Assembly (NCBI RefSeq): GCF_000513275.1
Contig: NZ_CBVJ010000140.1
Coordinates: 1 to 41,868, forward strand
Length of the DNA: 41,868 nt
DNA from: Paenibacillus gorillae
GTDB lineage: Bacteria; Bacillota; Bacilli; Paenibacillales; Paenibacillaceae
Direction of reading: 5' to 3'
The notes under the pieces were generated by a model. That model searched no databases. It had not been told where the DNA came from and saw only the letters and a list, made by a program, of their open reading frames with translations. Shown in pieces: positions 24,124 through 32,541 of this stretch (position 1 is its first letter; each line of letters starts with the position of its first letter). A program made the position numbers and the translations under genes.

Positions 24124-25799
24124 AATGCAATCACATCCTCAATCGTAACGCCCTCTCGCCACACATGCCGGGCCATCCGGTTTGCAGCCGTCGTATAAAA
24201 GCTGTTGCCCGCGAAAAAGGCTTTTGTCGCCTTTTCTGTAATGATGCTGCCGTCGAAAAACATCGCACAAACTTCCCCATGCTTGGCGCAAAATTCAATG
24301 TCATGCGAGACCATCATAATCGTTACGCCTTCCGCATTCAGCTTTTTCAAATAATGCGCGAGCCGATCCTTAAAGAAACCGTCCAAGCCCTTCGTCGGCT
24401 CATCCAGCAGCAAAATTCTCGGCTCCAGCAGCAGCACCTTCGCCAGCGCCGCCCGCTGCTGCTCGCCTCCGCTCAGATCATAAGGATGTCTCGCCAGCAG
24501 CGGCTCAAGCTCGAGAAATTGAACGGCGTCTTCAACTTTTTCCGTTTTTTCAACAAAGCTTAAGGGGGAACCGGAGAGCATTTCATACAAATCCTGCTCC
24601 ACTGTTTTTTTCACAAACAGATGCTGCGGGTTTTGCGGAAGAATGGCCAATTGATTCGTGAACAGCTCTTTCGCACTCATCTTCGCGATGTTTTTGCCGT
24701 CGATTAGAATCTTGCCCCGATAAGGCTGAACGAGCCCTCCTGTTAACGACAGCGTCGTCGTTTTCCCCGCTCCGTTGCCTCCAACGATGCAATAGAACTG
24801 CCCTTCCTCCACTTCAAAAGAGAGATCCTTCACCGTGTCCGATGCGTCTTTACTGTATTTAAACCATACCTCTTTGAACTGAATAACCGGCTTCTGCCGT
24901 TTGCCGACGCCAGCGACAGCATTAACGACCGGCTGACTCCAGCTTTCCCGATGGAGCGCCGGAATTCCTTGCAAAAAAGCGTCCAGCCATTGCCGGCCTT
25001 CTTTTACCGTAACCGGAACTGCCGATGCACCGGCTTCTACGCCCGCACAGATTTGCATCGGTGAAGGCATCGCCGCAAGCATTGGATGCTTCATCTGAAA
25101 CAACGTCTGCCCCGAACGGCGGGGCGTATCGTCGGCAATAATCGCACCATCATCCATCACAATCAACCGATCCGATACGGGAAGAACCTCCTCCAGCCGA
25201 TGCTCGGTCAGAATAATCGTCGTGCCGAGCTCCTGATTGATTTTCCGCAGCGTCTCGATAAAGTCCGCCGCGGCAATGGGGTCCAGTTGGGAAGTCGGCT
25301 CATCCAGAATGAGAACCGAGGGCTGCATCGCCATTATAGATGCCAGATTGAGCAGCTGCTTTTGCCCGCCGGACAGCTCGGCAACGTTTTTATGAAACCA
25401 GTGCTGAATCCCGAAAAAGCTCGCCATTTCCGCTACGCGCAGTCTAATCGAGCCGCTGTCATAACCCAGGCTTTCAAGCCCAAATGCCAGCTCATGCCAT
25501 ACCTTATCAGTGACAATGCCGTTATCCGGATTTTGCAGCACGAAGCCAATCTCCGCCGCTTGAGTCCGCTGATTCGCTTCCTCAATGGGCTTGCCAGCGT
25601 AGTGTATCGTCCCCTCCCGCTTACCGTGGGGAGTCAGAATCGATTTCAGCTGTCTGAGCAGCGTGCTTTTGCCGCAGCCTGACCTGCCGCAGATCGTAAC
25701 AAATTCCCCGCTCGTAATTGTGAGATCGATATGCGAGAGCGCAGCTTGATCCGACAGTGGGAACGTAAAGCTTACGTCTTGGAGCTGATAGATTTCCAT
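24105..25799 (-). CDS. ECF transporter ATPase, two fused ABC domains
   Basis: This 564-residue protein fuses the two energising ATPases (A and A') of an ECF importer. Domain 1 has GRSGCGKST (about 38-46), LSGGQKQLLNLASIMAMQPSVLILDEPTSQLDP and an EHRLEEVLPVSDR switch. Domain 2 has GGNGAGKTT (about 340), LSGGEQQRAALAKVLLLEPRILLLDEPTKGLDG and MVSHDIEFCAKHG. Both sites look intact. It starts 28 bases inside the T gene. Most ECF systems use separate EcfA1/EcfA2, so the fusion marks a dedicated rather than shared module. Confidence 0.92.
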   Translation of the reverse strand: MEIYQLQDVSFTFPLSDQAALSHIDLTITSGEFVTICGRSGCGKSTLLRQLKSILTPHGKREGTIHYAGKPIEEANQRTQAAEIGFVLQNPDNGIVTDKVWHELAFGLESLGYDSGSIRLRVAEMASFFGIQHWFHKNVAELSGGQKQLLNLASIMAMQPSVLILDEPTSQLDPIAAADFIETLRKINQELGTTIILTEHRLEEVLPVSDRLIVMDDGAIIADDTPRRSGQTLFQMKHPMLAAMPSPMQICAGVEAGASAVPVTVKEGRQWLDAFLQGIPALHRESWSQPVVNAVAGVGKRQKPVIQFKEVWFKYSKDASDTVKDLSFEVEEGQFYCIVGGNGAGKTTTLSLTGGLVQPYRGKILIDGKNIAKMSAKELFTNQLAILPQNPQHLFVKKTVEQDLYEMLSGSPLSFVEKTEKVEDAVQFLELEPLLARHPYDLSGGEQQRAALAKVLLLEPRILLLDEPTKGLDGFFKDRLAHYLKKLNAEGVTIMMVSHDIEFCAKHGEVCAMFFDGSIITEKATKAFFAGNSFYTTAANRMARHVWREGVTIEDVIALCKQSS

Positions 25800-26665
25800 T
25801 TCAAAGCCTCCACAACATGTATAATGACAGGCAGCATGCCGAGCAGCAAATAAGCGGCAAATACGATAATACTGAATGGAGTGGTCATCGCCATTTTAAT
25901 AGAAGGGAAAAAACGCATAGCGTTACGTCCGCTTACTTCGCCAATCACCATAATTGCAATTAAAGCCAATAGGGCTCCTCCAACTAGGCGGTCGCGGCTG
26001 TCAAAGCGATAGAGCGAAAAGCTCGTGCGGCCGGGCAGGCCGTAGCCTCTCGATTTCATCGAATCTGCCGTTTCGATCGCATTTTCCAGAGCCCAGGTCG
26101 TCATAATCGATAAGATAGTAAGGCCATTGCGTGCCCGAACGAGCATATTTCCTTGTGTAATATCACGGCCAATACTTCTCTGCGCCAGTGAAATCCGCCT
26201 AATCTGCTCCTTGTACCGCGGCACGAAACGCAGCACCATCGAGAAAATGAGCGATAGGGCAGGCATTATTTTACCGAACAAATAAATAAATTTATCCGAC
26301 GTCATAACCGCATTGTAACAGGAAAACCAGAGCAGAATCGTCACGAACATACAAGCCGCCGACACCCCGTAAAGAATCGATTCCAGCGTCATCGGATTGC
26401 CGTTCTTCAAATAGAAGAGAATCGTCACACCCGCATGGTTGAAGACCGGATTCATAACCGCCATCACAACAAACAGCGGAAGCATATAGAGCAGATTGAA
26501 CTTGACGGCTTTCCTTCCATTGAGAAGGATCGAATACGTTAGGGCGCAAAGCAGTGCAATAACTTGCAGAACCGGATGCATTAAGAACATTCCGAACAGC
26601 AGCATCGCGGCAAAATAGCCAAAATTAATGATCGGATGGAAGCTGGAGAAGCTGTCCTTCATCAT
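25772..26665 (-). CDS. ECF transporter T component (EcfT-like)
   Basis: This 297-residue membrane scaffold links S and ATPase subunits. It has about six membrane helices and the cytoplasmic coupling motifs: KIMPALSLIFSMVLRFVPRYKEQIRRI, AQRSIGRD and a Ser-Arg-Gly signature in ALENAIETADSMKSRGYG. Its start overlaps the stop of the DUF4430 gene by four bases (ATGA), so translation is coupled. Confidence 0.9.
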   Translation of the reverse strand: MMKDSFSSFHPIINFGYFAAMLLFGMFLMHPVLQVIALLCALTYSILLNGRKAVKFNLLYMLPLFVVMAVMNPVFNHAGVTILFYLKNGNPMTLESILYGVSAACMFVTILLWFSCYNAVMTSDKFIYLFGKIMPALSLIFSMVLRFVPRYKEQIRRISLAQRSIGRDITQGNMLVRARNGLTILSIMTTWALENAIETADSMKSRGYGLPGRTSFSLYRFDSRDRLVGGALLALIAIMVIGEVSGRNAMRFFPSIKMAMTTPFSIIVFAAYLLLGMLPVIIHVVEALKWKSISSKT

Positions 26666-27636
26666 TTACCGTCTCCTGCGCCAGCCGAATAACCGCCGAT
26701 ATCCCGTCCCAAATCGCAAGTATACTGCCACTGGATTTTATCGCCGTCCTTCAGCAGATAGCGGCTAGCCCCATAATTCGGGAACCACCCATTCACTTTG
26801 TACATCCATCCGCTGAGCTCCCCGCAGTCGAACTCGTAAATATTGTTGATACCCTCGATATAATTGCTGTTATAGATCGGTGTCATTTCGAATTCCATAT
26901 GAATTTTGTTTTTCTTCATTTCGCGGAGCAGCACATCAAAGACGGACTCCCCTTCATAAAAGGTTACTTTCTGCTCCTTGTAAATAATGCCGTCCTCGGG
27001 AAGCACTTCGAGCTTATCTTTATTGAAGCTGTCCATATGATCCAGAATACTGGCCGCCGAAACGGACAGCGTTGCTGTTAGCTTCTTTTTCTTATCGACC
27101 ACCGTATCCTGCCACTCGACAGGCTTTGGCTTCCCGCTAGGGACCGGATCGGTCTGGTATTTATCCTTTCCGCCCTTCGGCGTGGATGTTGGCTTTACTG
27201 TTGCCGTTGGCTGCTTGCCCCCTGCATCGGCTGGCTTCTTGGTGGCTTCCGGCTTAGGGGTTGGCGCCTTAGTCGAATCCGGCTTCGCTGATGGTGTAGC
27301 TGTTGGACTGCCTTGCTCCGCCCCATCTGTCGGGACCGGGCTTACATCTTTCTCAGCTTGACCTGCCGGTTTGTCGGTTTCAGCCGCCAACGATTCTGGC
27401 GATGGAGTACTCGCAGGTGAGGCTTGACCGCCGTCCGCCTTCTCTTCATCGTCATGCTCCTCCGTCGCTGCCGGAGATGCCGTTGCCTCTTCTTGGCCTG
27501 CTGCTGCCGGCGACTCGATCACGGAGGCTGTGTCTACCTTCGTTGTATTCTTTGCGTAATCGCCGCCCCAGAAAAATGCAACAGCCAGCACTATAATCAC
27601 CGCTATAGCTGCCAGCCATTTATTTCTGTTCTTCAC
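26662..27636 (-). CDS. Surface-anchored DUF4430 protein (intrinsic-factor beta-domain-like)
   Basis: This 324-residue protein has an N-terminal hydrophobic segment (LAAIAVIIVLAVAFFWGG, about 9-26) that may be an uncleaved anchor. A long Pro/Thr/Ser/Ala/Lys-rich wall-spanning linker follows (about 35-175). The C-terminal DUF4430 domain is about residues 200-318, with VTFYEGESVFDVLLREM, CGELSGWMYKVNGWFPNYGAS and LLKDGDKIQWQYTCDLGRDIGG. DUF4430 is related to the C-terminal beta domain of eukaryotic intrinsic factor and transcobalamin. It sits between the toroid protein and EcfT in a B12-riboswitch operon, so a corrinoid-binding role is a strong inference. Confidence 0.85.
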   Translation of the reverse strand: MKNRNKWLAAIAVIIVLAVAFFWGGDYAKNTTKVDTASVIESPAAAGQEEATASPAATEEHDDEEKADGGQASPASTPSPESLAAETDKPAGQAEKDVSPVPTDGAEQGSPTATPSAKPDSTKAPTPKPEATKKPADAGGKQPTATVKPTSTPKGGKDKYQTDPVPSGKPKPVEWQDTVVDKKKKLTATLSVSAASILDHMDSFNKDKLEVLPEDGIIYKEQKVTFYEGESVFDVLLREMKKNKIHMEFEMTPIYNSNYIEGINNIYEFDCGELSGWMYKVNGWFPNYGASRYLLKDGDKIQWQYTCDLGRDIGGYSAGAGDGK

Positions 27637-27667
27637 TTATTTCTCACCCCAATCGTGAAAATAACGA

Positions 27668-27695
27668 AGCAAGGGCATCGTATTCAGCCCTTGCT
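27668..27695 (-). other. Intercistronic hairpin between the two surface-protein genes
   Basis: AGCAAGGGC / GCCCTTGCT form a 9-bp stem with a 10-base loop. On the minus strand GTTATTTTC follows, a weak U-run. It may lower expression of the transporter genes compared with the surface protein, or act as an mRNA processing or end point. Confidence 0.5.
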
Positions 27696-27710
27696 CGCTC
27701 TTTTATTCCA

Positions 27711-29327
27711 TTACGCTTTTACATCCGTCATATCGTAAAGGCGGGTTTGGCCGTTCAGAAAACGATCATAGGCAACTAACGCATAGAACGCCTGATCCGT
27801 AGCCATCAGATCCACGTCGCCCGGCTTGGCGCCGCCATTGTCCACGCCGCCGGATTTCACATGATAAAAGCCGCCTTTATCTTTATTGTTAGCCGCATAG
27901 CTTAACAATGCATCAACTGCGGAGTGTCCGTTTTTCACGAATCTCGCATCGGTATGCGGATCAATGCCGAGTGCGGTTAAAGCCACGATAACCTGTGACG
28001 TGCTTTCGGAGTTGGCGGAGCCGCCGCTTACGTAACCGCCATCAGCCTGCTGCGCTTTCGACAGCCATGCAATGCCGCGGTCTACGGCTGCTTTCACTTT
28101 CGCATTCGTTGCATAATAAGGCGCGAATGCTTGAATAGCCATGGAGGTAATATCCGGGTCAGCGGCTGCCGGCTTCTCGCCTAGCGCCCATCCTCCGCCT
28201 GAGATTTCACGATTTAGAATGAAGTCAATGAGCAGCTCTCTCGTTGTCTGCGTCTTCACCTTAGCAACCGTCGGAATTTCATAGTTTTTGCTGTCTAAAG
28301 CGATCAGCGCAAAAATTGGTCCATTAATCCCTTGCTTAATCAATGTCTCGTAGTCAGCGAGCGGCTCCCGTAAATTGTAGCCAGCTACATCATCTACACC
28401 TTTACCGATCGCAGTAAGCGCCAGAATGACACGGTCATACTCTGTATATTTGACGTTGTGAAGCTTGCCGTCCACTTCTTTCAATTTCTTCTCTACATTG
28501 GCGTAATACTTAGCATAATACGCATCCGGCATCTTAATGCCGGAGCGGGCCAAGCCAAATACCGTCCACTCACCGCCAACGCTGGCGATGACGGGATTGG
28601 TAACAGAGGACTGCAGAAAAGCTGCAGTCTCCTTTACTTGTGTTTTAACCTTGGTGTGGATCGGGCTTACAACAGGTGTTTCAGGATCTGTCTCGTTTGG
28701 CTTGCCGTAGTCGAAGGTACGCATAGCAACAACAGCAGCCATTTCCCTAGTAACCGTCCCTTGCGGATTAAAGCGATTGTTATCGCCAAGCATAATTTGC
28801 GAAGCGAGGATCGTGGTTACATCCGCTTTTGCCCATGCCGATACGTTATCTGCGTCAGCGATCAAAGAGGCAGTCTGTATAGGCTTAAGTCCAAGCGCTC
28901 TGACAATGGTAGCTGCCATTTGCTCGCGGGTAATGCTCGCATTTGGCTCAAATTTCTGATTATAGCCGCTCATATACCCTACTTGGGACACAGCGTTGAT
29001 GTACGGGTAGTACCATTGATTAGATGCTACGTCTGTATAGCCAGCAGGTTTGCTTACCATCGGAATATTCAGCACCGATACGAGCATTTTCGCAAACTCC
29101 GCTCTCGTTACCGATGACTTCGGATTAAACTTGCCATTGCTGCCCTGCACGAAGCCAAGCTCCGAGGCCCGGTCGATTGAGGCCTTCGCCCATTGTGAAA
29201 TGGACGCTGCATCGGAATAGGTTTGCTGGGGTCCAATAGAAGCATAGGAAACCGTCAAATTCGTTGAGAACACGGATAAAAATACAGCTGCGATTAGCAG
29301 CCACGCCAACAACCGGTTGCACTTCAT
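27711..29327 (-). CDS. SLH-anchored alpha/alpha-toroid protein (intrinsic-factor alpha-domain-like)
   Basis: This 538-residue secreted protein has a signal peptide (about 1-30). Three SLH domains anchor it to the S-layer or wall polymer: about 36-80, 96-143 and 155-205, with motifs VTRAEFAKML, ITREQMAATIV and VTREMAAVVAM. The C-terminal half (about 225-535) is an alpha/alpha-toroid of prenyltransferase/squalene-cyclase-like repeats, e.g. DPDITSMAIQAFAPYY, RGIAWLSKAQQADGGYVSG and STSQVIVALTALGIDP. The same toroid fold forms the alpha domain of intrinsic factor and transcobalamin. It is the first gene after the cobalamin riboswitch. Cobalamin binding is inferred, not shown. Confidence 0.88.
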   Translation of the reverse strand: MKCNRLLAWLLIAAVFLSVFSTNLTVSYASIGPQQTYSDAASISQWAKASIDRASELGFVQGSNGKFNPKSSVTRAEFAKMLVSVLNIPMVSKPAGYTDVASNQWYYPYINAVSQVGYMSGYNQKFEPNASITREQMAATIVRALGLKPIQTASLIADADNVSAWAKADVTTILASQIMLGDNNRFNPQGTVTREMAAVVAMRTFDYGKPNETDPETPVVSPIHTKVKTQVKETAAFLQSSVTNPVIASVGGEWTVFGLARSGIKMPDAYYAKYYANVEKKLKEVDGKLHNVKYTEYDRVILALTAIGKGVDDVAGYNLREPLADYETLIKQGINGPIFALIALDSKNYEIPTVAKVKTQTTRELLIDFILNREISGGGWALGEKPAAADPDITSMAIQAFAPYYATNAKVKAAVDRGIAWLSKAQQADGGYVSGGSANSESTSQVIVALTALGIDPHTDARFVKNGHSAVDALLSYAANNKDKGGFYHVKSGGVDNGGAKPGDVDLMATDQAFYALVAYDRFLNGQTRLYDMTDVKA

Positions 29328-29382
29328 CCTATTATTTCACTTCCTTTCATTTTCTCGAATGATATATTTCCAAAAAAACAAC

Positions 29383-29413
29383 AAACCCCTCGACTGATAC
29401 AGTCAAGGGGTTT
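29383..29413 (-). terminator. Riboswitch-controlled terminator
   Basis: AAACCCCTTGACTG / CAGTCGAGGGGTTT (minus strand) form a 14-bp stem with one wobble and a 3-base loop. GTTGTTTTTTT follows. It lies between the cobalamin aptamer and the first gene, so ligand binding probably stops transcription here. Confidence 0.85.
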
Positions 29414-29484
29414 AATCAAGCGCACAACTCAAAAAAGCATGCATGAATAAACACCCTTCTATCGCTCGTAGAATAGAATGTGTA

Positions 29485-29665
29485 AATAAACAGGCAGGTA
29501 TTCTGGCTCAAGTGTCATCGCCCATGCTGCCTTCCCAGTTTCCCAGTGGCTTCATGCAAGGACTCTTCTTTTTACAGCGGCGGGACCGCGCGGGACTTTC
29601 ACCCGCTTCCCATTTAACCGATTCATTATAATGAAGGAATAGGCACCTGTTCATTTTTATCCTAT
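29485..29665 (-). ncRNA. Cobalamin riboswitch (B12 aptamer)
   Basis: Read on the minus strand, the segment shows the conserved order of the cobalamin aptamer. It has GGTGCC near the 5' end, GGGAAGCGGGTGAAAGTCCC, the core GCGGTCCCGCCGCTGTAA, the CACTGGGAAACTGGGAAGGC segment, GATGA, and the B12 box GAGCCAGAATACCTGCCTG (about 29492-29510). A terminator follows. It should repress the 29327-23386 operon when adenosyl- or methylcobalamin is plentiful. Confidence 0.93.
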
Positions 29666-29771
29666 TAAATTATCTTGCTCATCATAACGAAAAAATGAAG
29701 ATTTGTCATGTGGTTATTCGTAATATTTACATATTAAGCATCCTGTTTTTTCAACAGTGTCTATAGGACTT

Positions 29772-29817
29772 AAAAAAGCTCCCTTCAAAGCATATGAAAT
29801 GCTCTAAAGGAAGCTCC
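29772..29817 (-). terminator. Terminator of tyrS
   Basis: On the minus strand AGCTTCCTTTAGAGCAT pairs with ATGCTTTGAAGGGAGCT around a short loop with small bulges. TTTTTT follows. It lies 41 bases after the tyrS stop codon. Confidence 0.8.
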
Positions 29818-29857
29818 TTTCCTTGCCCGTATGCTGCTTGTTTGGTTAAAGCTAAGC

Positions 29858-31123
29858 TTAACCCAGCTTCACCAAGCTGTAGTTTTTCTTGCCTTTGCGG
29901 ATAATGATGAACCGGCCGCCAATCGCATGCTCCGCCGTAACAGTCAACTCCACATCGCTGACACGTTCCCCGTTCATCGAGATCGCGCCTTTCGTAATAT
30001 CCTCGCGTGCTTGGCGTTTGGATGGCTCGATCCCCAGATCAACTAGCCAGTCGATAATGTTCTTCGATTCCGTGCCTGCCTCGAAGGTTGGCATTTCCTT
30101 GAAGCCCTGTTCGATTTCATCAGCTGTAAGGGAACGAATGTCTCCGCTGAACAAAGCCGCCGTAATCCGCTTCGCTTGCTCCAGCAGCTCTTCGCTGTGC
30201 ACGAATCTCGTCATTTCTTCGGCCAGCGCTTTTTGGGCCTCGCGTTTATGCGGCTCCGTTTGCACTTTCTCAGCTAGCGCATCGATTTCCGCTTTATCGA
30301 GGAACGTGAAAAATTTCAAATATTTGATAACGTCACGGTCGTCGGTATTCGCCCAGAACTGGTAGAATTCGAATGGCGTCGTTTTATTCGGATCAAGCCA
30401 TACAGCGCCTCCGGCTGTTTTGCCGAATTTCGTGCCGTCCGCTTTGAGCATTAATGGAATCGTAAGGCCAAACGCTTTCGCCTCAGAGCCTTCTTTTTTC
30501 CGGATCAGATCCAGACCGCTCGTAATGTTCCCCCATTGATCGGAACCGCCAATTTGCAGCTGCACATCCTCATGCTGGTACAGGTGCAGGTAATCAAGTG
30601 ATTGAAGAATTTGGTAGGAGAACTCGGTGAAGGAGATACCGCTGTCGAGACGGCTCGATACGACGTCCTTCGCCAGCATCGTATTGATGCTGAAGTTTTT
30701 GCCATAGTCGCGTAAGAAGTCGATCACATTGATTTTATGCGTCCAATCGTAATTATTCACCATGCGTACTTCATTGTCGCCTTCTGTTACAAACAGCTTC
30801 TTCAACTGCGCTGTCAGCGCATCCACATTCGCTTGCACTTGCTCCATCGTTTGCAGGGAACGCTCAGTTTGGCGGCCGCTTGGATCGCCAATTGTTCCAG
30901 TTGCCCCGCCGATCAGAATGACCGGACGGTGACCAGCCAGTTGGAAACGTTTGAGCATCATGAATGGGATCAAGTGACCGATATGCATGCTGTCGCCCGT
31001 TGGATCAACGCCGCAGTAGAGCGAAACCGCCTTCGTATTCGTTAATTCGCGCAAGCCTTCCGCATCCGTCTGCTGGTTAATCGCATCGCGCCATTCCAGT
31101 TCGTCGATAATGTTCAATTTCAT
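29858..31123 (-). CDS. tyrS: Tyrosyl-tRNA synthetase
   Basis: This 421-residue class I synthetase charges tRNA-Tyr. It shows HIGH (residues 47-50) in DPTGDSMHIGHL, the tyrosine pocket YCGVDPTG, the TyrRS stretch FSYQILQSLDYLHLY...QIGGSDQWGNI, and a KMSKS-type loop KFGKT. A C-terminal S4 RNA-binding domain follows (SKRQAREDITKGAISMNGERV). The start is ATG 31123, after AAGGAG. Upstream in-frame codons fall in the T-box leader. A terminating T-box riboswitch controls the gene. Confidence 0.96.
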   Translation of the reverse strand: MKLNIIDELEWRDAINQQTDAEGLRELTNTKAVSLYCGVDPTGDSMHIGHLIPFMMLKRFQLAGHRPVILIGGATGTIGDPSGRQTERSLQTMEQVQANVDALTAQLKKLFVTEGDNEVRMVNNYDWTHKINVIDFLRDYGKNFSINTMLAKDVVSSRLDSGISFTEFSYQILQSLDYLHLYQHEDVQLQIGGSDQWGNITSGLDLIRKKEGSEAKAFGLTIPLMLKADGTKFGKTAGGAVWLDPNKTTPFEFYQFWANTDDRDVIKYLKFFTFLDKAEIDALAEKVQTEPHKREAQKALAEEMTRFVHSEELLEQAKRITAALFSGDIRSLTADEIEQGFKEMPTFEAGTESKNIIDWLVDLGIEPSKRQAREDITKGAISMNGERVSDVELTVTAEHAIGGRFIIIRKGKKNYSLVKLG

Positions 31124-31166
31124 GCAGCTCCTTTTAATAGATAAGTTCATTTCCGTCTGAAAACAA

Positions 31167-31430
31167 CAAAAAATCGTCCCTCGTCTAATTGTAGACATAG
31201 GGACGATTGAATAACCGTGTTACCACCCAAATTGCACCAACAGGCCGAAAAGGCGCTGTTCATGCCACTCATTGGCAAAATATCGTTCGCCGTTCCGCTT
31301 GGCATTACCCAAGATACTCCAGAGTGTAATTCGCAGACCTTGTTTGCATCAGGTTCCATCAACCCCTGACTTTCTATAACAGGGACAAAGCTGCTACTGG
31401 GCTCTTTCAACGTATATCGTTATAAGATTA
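31167..31430 (-). ncRNA. T-box leader of tyrS
   Basis: The minus strand carries the T-box sequence TGGGTGGTAACACGG (about 31214-31229), complementary to the tRNA acceptor end. Just before the gene is the terminator AATCGTCCCT / AGGGACGATT with a run of T. The likely specifier codon UAC (Tyr) is at 31326-31328 in GAATTACACTCTGG. Uncharged tRNA-Tyr should stabilise the antiterminator and switch tyrS on. Confidence 0.93.
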
Positions 31431-31435
31431 CAGAC

Positions 31436-31465
31436 AGTATATCCGAATTGCAAAATCATTGTCAA
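31436..31465 (-). promoter_or_regulatory. Promoter of the tyrS T-box transcript
   Basis: On the minus strand TTGACA (31465-31460), an 18-base spacer and TATACT (31441-31436). Transcription would start near 31428, at the 5' edge of the T-box leader. Confidence 0.75.
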
Positions 31466-31560
31466 TAAAGCATTTCATACCGGTTAGGCATTCATCTCGC
31501 TCTATTGACGTTTTTATAGTAGAATGAGCATGCAATACAAAACGAGGATGAGGTGTTAGA

Positions 31561-31863
31561 ATGTCCATCAGCTTTACGGCCTCCCGAATCAGCCGCTTAA
31601 AACGGGATATTACTGAAATTCAGAATCAGATAAACAATGATAAAATTAAAGCGGGCAAAGCGCTCTCCAAAATAAAGCAGCTACAAAAGGAACTCCGGAT
31701 GAATCCTTCATCCCCTGATTCCAGCAGCAAATCCAAACAAATCAAAAAGCTCAACGAGGAAATCGTTAAATTAACGGCTTCTCAAGAGGAGTTTTCCAAA
31801 CAGCTGTCAGCAAAAAACGCCGAGCTTCGGCAGCAGCTTGCTAAGGATCAGAAAAAGGACTAG
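31561..31863 (+). CDS. Coiled-coil protein of unknown function
   Basis: This 100-residue hydrophilic protein is almost entirely helical and rich in Lys/Gln/Ser (SRLKRDITEIQNQINNDKIKAG, then KIKQLQKELR and KLNEEIVKL), with heptad spacing over residues 8-95. No signal peptide or membrane segment is present. GAGGTG precedes the ATG by six bases. It has its own terminator, shared with the convergent gene. I do not recognise a family with a known role. Confidence 0.7.
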   Translation: MSISFTASRISRLKRDITEIQNQINNDKIKAGKALSKIKQLQKELRMNPSSPDSSSKSKQIKKLNEEIVKLTASQEEFSKQLSAKNAELRQQLAKDQKKD

Positions 31864-31880
31864 GCCAATTTATGATATTT

Positions 31881-31921
31881 ATAATAGGAAAAGCGCCCCA
31901 GAGAGGCGCTTTTCCTATTAT
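31881..31921. terminator. Bidirectional terminator with 17-bp perfect stem
   Basis: ATAATAGGAAAAGCGCC (31881-31897) and GGCGCTTTTCCTATTAT (31905-31921) are exact inverse complements with a 7-base loop. It lies between convergent genes and covers the stop codon of the minus-strand one. Confidence 0.85.
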
Positions 31922-32442
31922 AAAATAACATCAGGTTTACCGTACTGCTCCTGTTCCTGAGCTTGTTTCAGGATGTTTATAGCTGCCTCGCTTCTTGGTA
32001 CTTTGATCAATTGTTTTTTCAACTTGTCATCGAATTTTTGGGTCACACTAACCATTGGTATTGGCATTTTAAATGTAATATTGCGTACTTCTCCATTCGA
32101 AGAAACAAATGAAACGATGTATACCTGATGTGTTGATCCCTTTTTTGTCCCAATACCTGACATCCCGCCCAATACTAATCCAGCCGGCCCAAATAGTAAA
32201 CCACCGACAATACCCCGGCCTATAACACTTTTATTGACTTCAGTTAAGTCTTTTTCAGTTGTAATCGTTGATCCCAAAAAATTAGCCAATGGAATCTTAA
32301 AGGTGTTTTCAACTATTGTTTTAAAACCTTTGATTGATTTCTCAACAATGATTAGAAACTCCGAATCAAACGTTACTTCTAAAAGGGTATCTGGGTCCTT
32401 TAGTTCTAATCCATGCAGCAGTCTCACTAACGCCTTCGCCAT
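31918..32442 (-). CDS. Hypothetical protein with glycine-zipper-like segment
   Basis: This 174-residue protein has an N-terminal beta-rich half resembling PH-like or GRAM-like small domains (TLLEVTFDSEFLIIVEKSIKGFKTI...IPLANFLGS). A glycine-rich hydrophobic stretch follows (about residues 73-97: GRGIVGGLLFGPAGLVLGGMSG), then a second strand set, VYIVSFVSSNGEVRNITF. Proteins of this general form, strand-Gly zipper-strand, occur widely in Firmicutes without known function. No signal peptide is present. Confidence 0.7.
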   Translation of the reverse strand: MAKALVRLLHGLELKDPDTLLEVTFDSEFLIIVEKSIKGFKTIVENTFKIPLANFLGSTITTEKDLTEVNKSVIGRGIVGGLLFGPAGLVLGGMSGIGTKKGSTHQVYIVSFVSSNGEVRNITFKMPIPMVSVTQKFDDKLKKQLIKVPRSEAAINILKQAQEQEQYGKPDVIL

Positions 32443-32541
32443 TATTCATCATCCCTTCGCGAAACATGTCGTTTCCTAAAATTATACATGAAGGTGGATT
32501 GAATTTCCTCTAGTAATTTAAATCTGTAAATTTTCGACAGG

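Noticed and set aside
25086..25682. 198-codon plus-strand frame
   Set aside because: Antisense to the first ABC ATPase domain, without recognisable features.
28458..29117. 219-codon plus-strand frame
   Set aside because: Antisense to the SLH/toroid gene; composition is that of a mirror of SLH repeats.
31147..31410. 87-codon minus-strand frame upstream of tyrS
   Set aside because: It lies wholly within the T-box leader, whose conserved elements explain the sequence.
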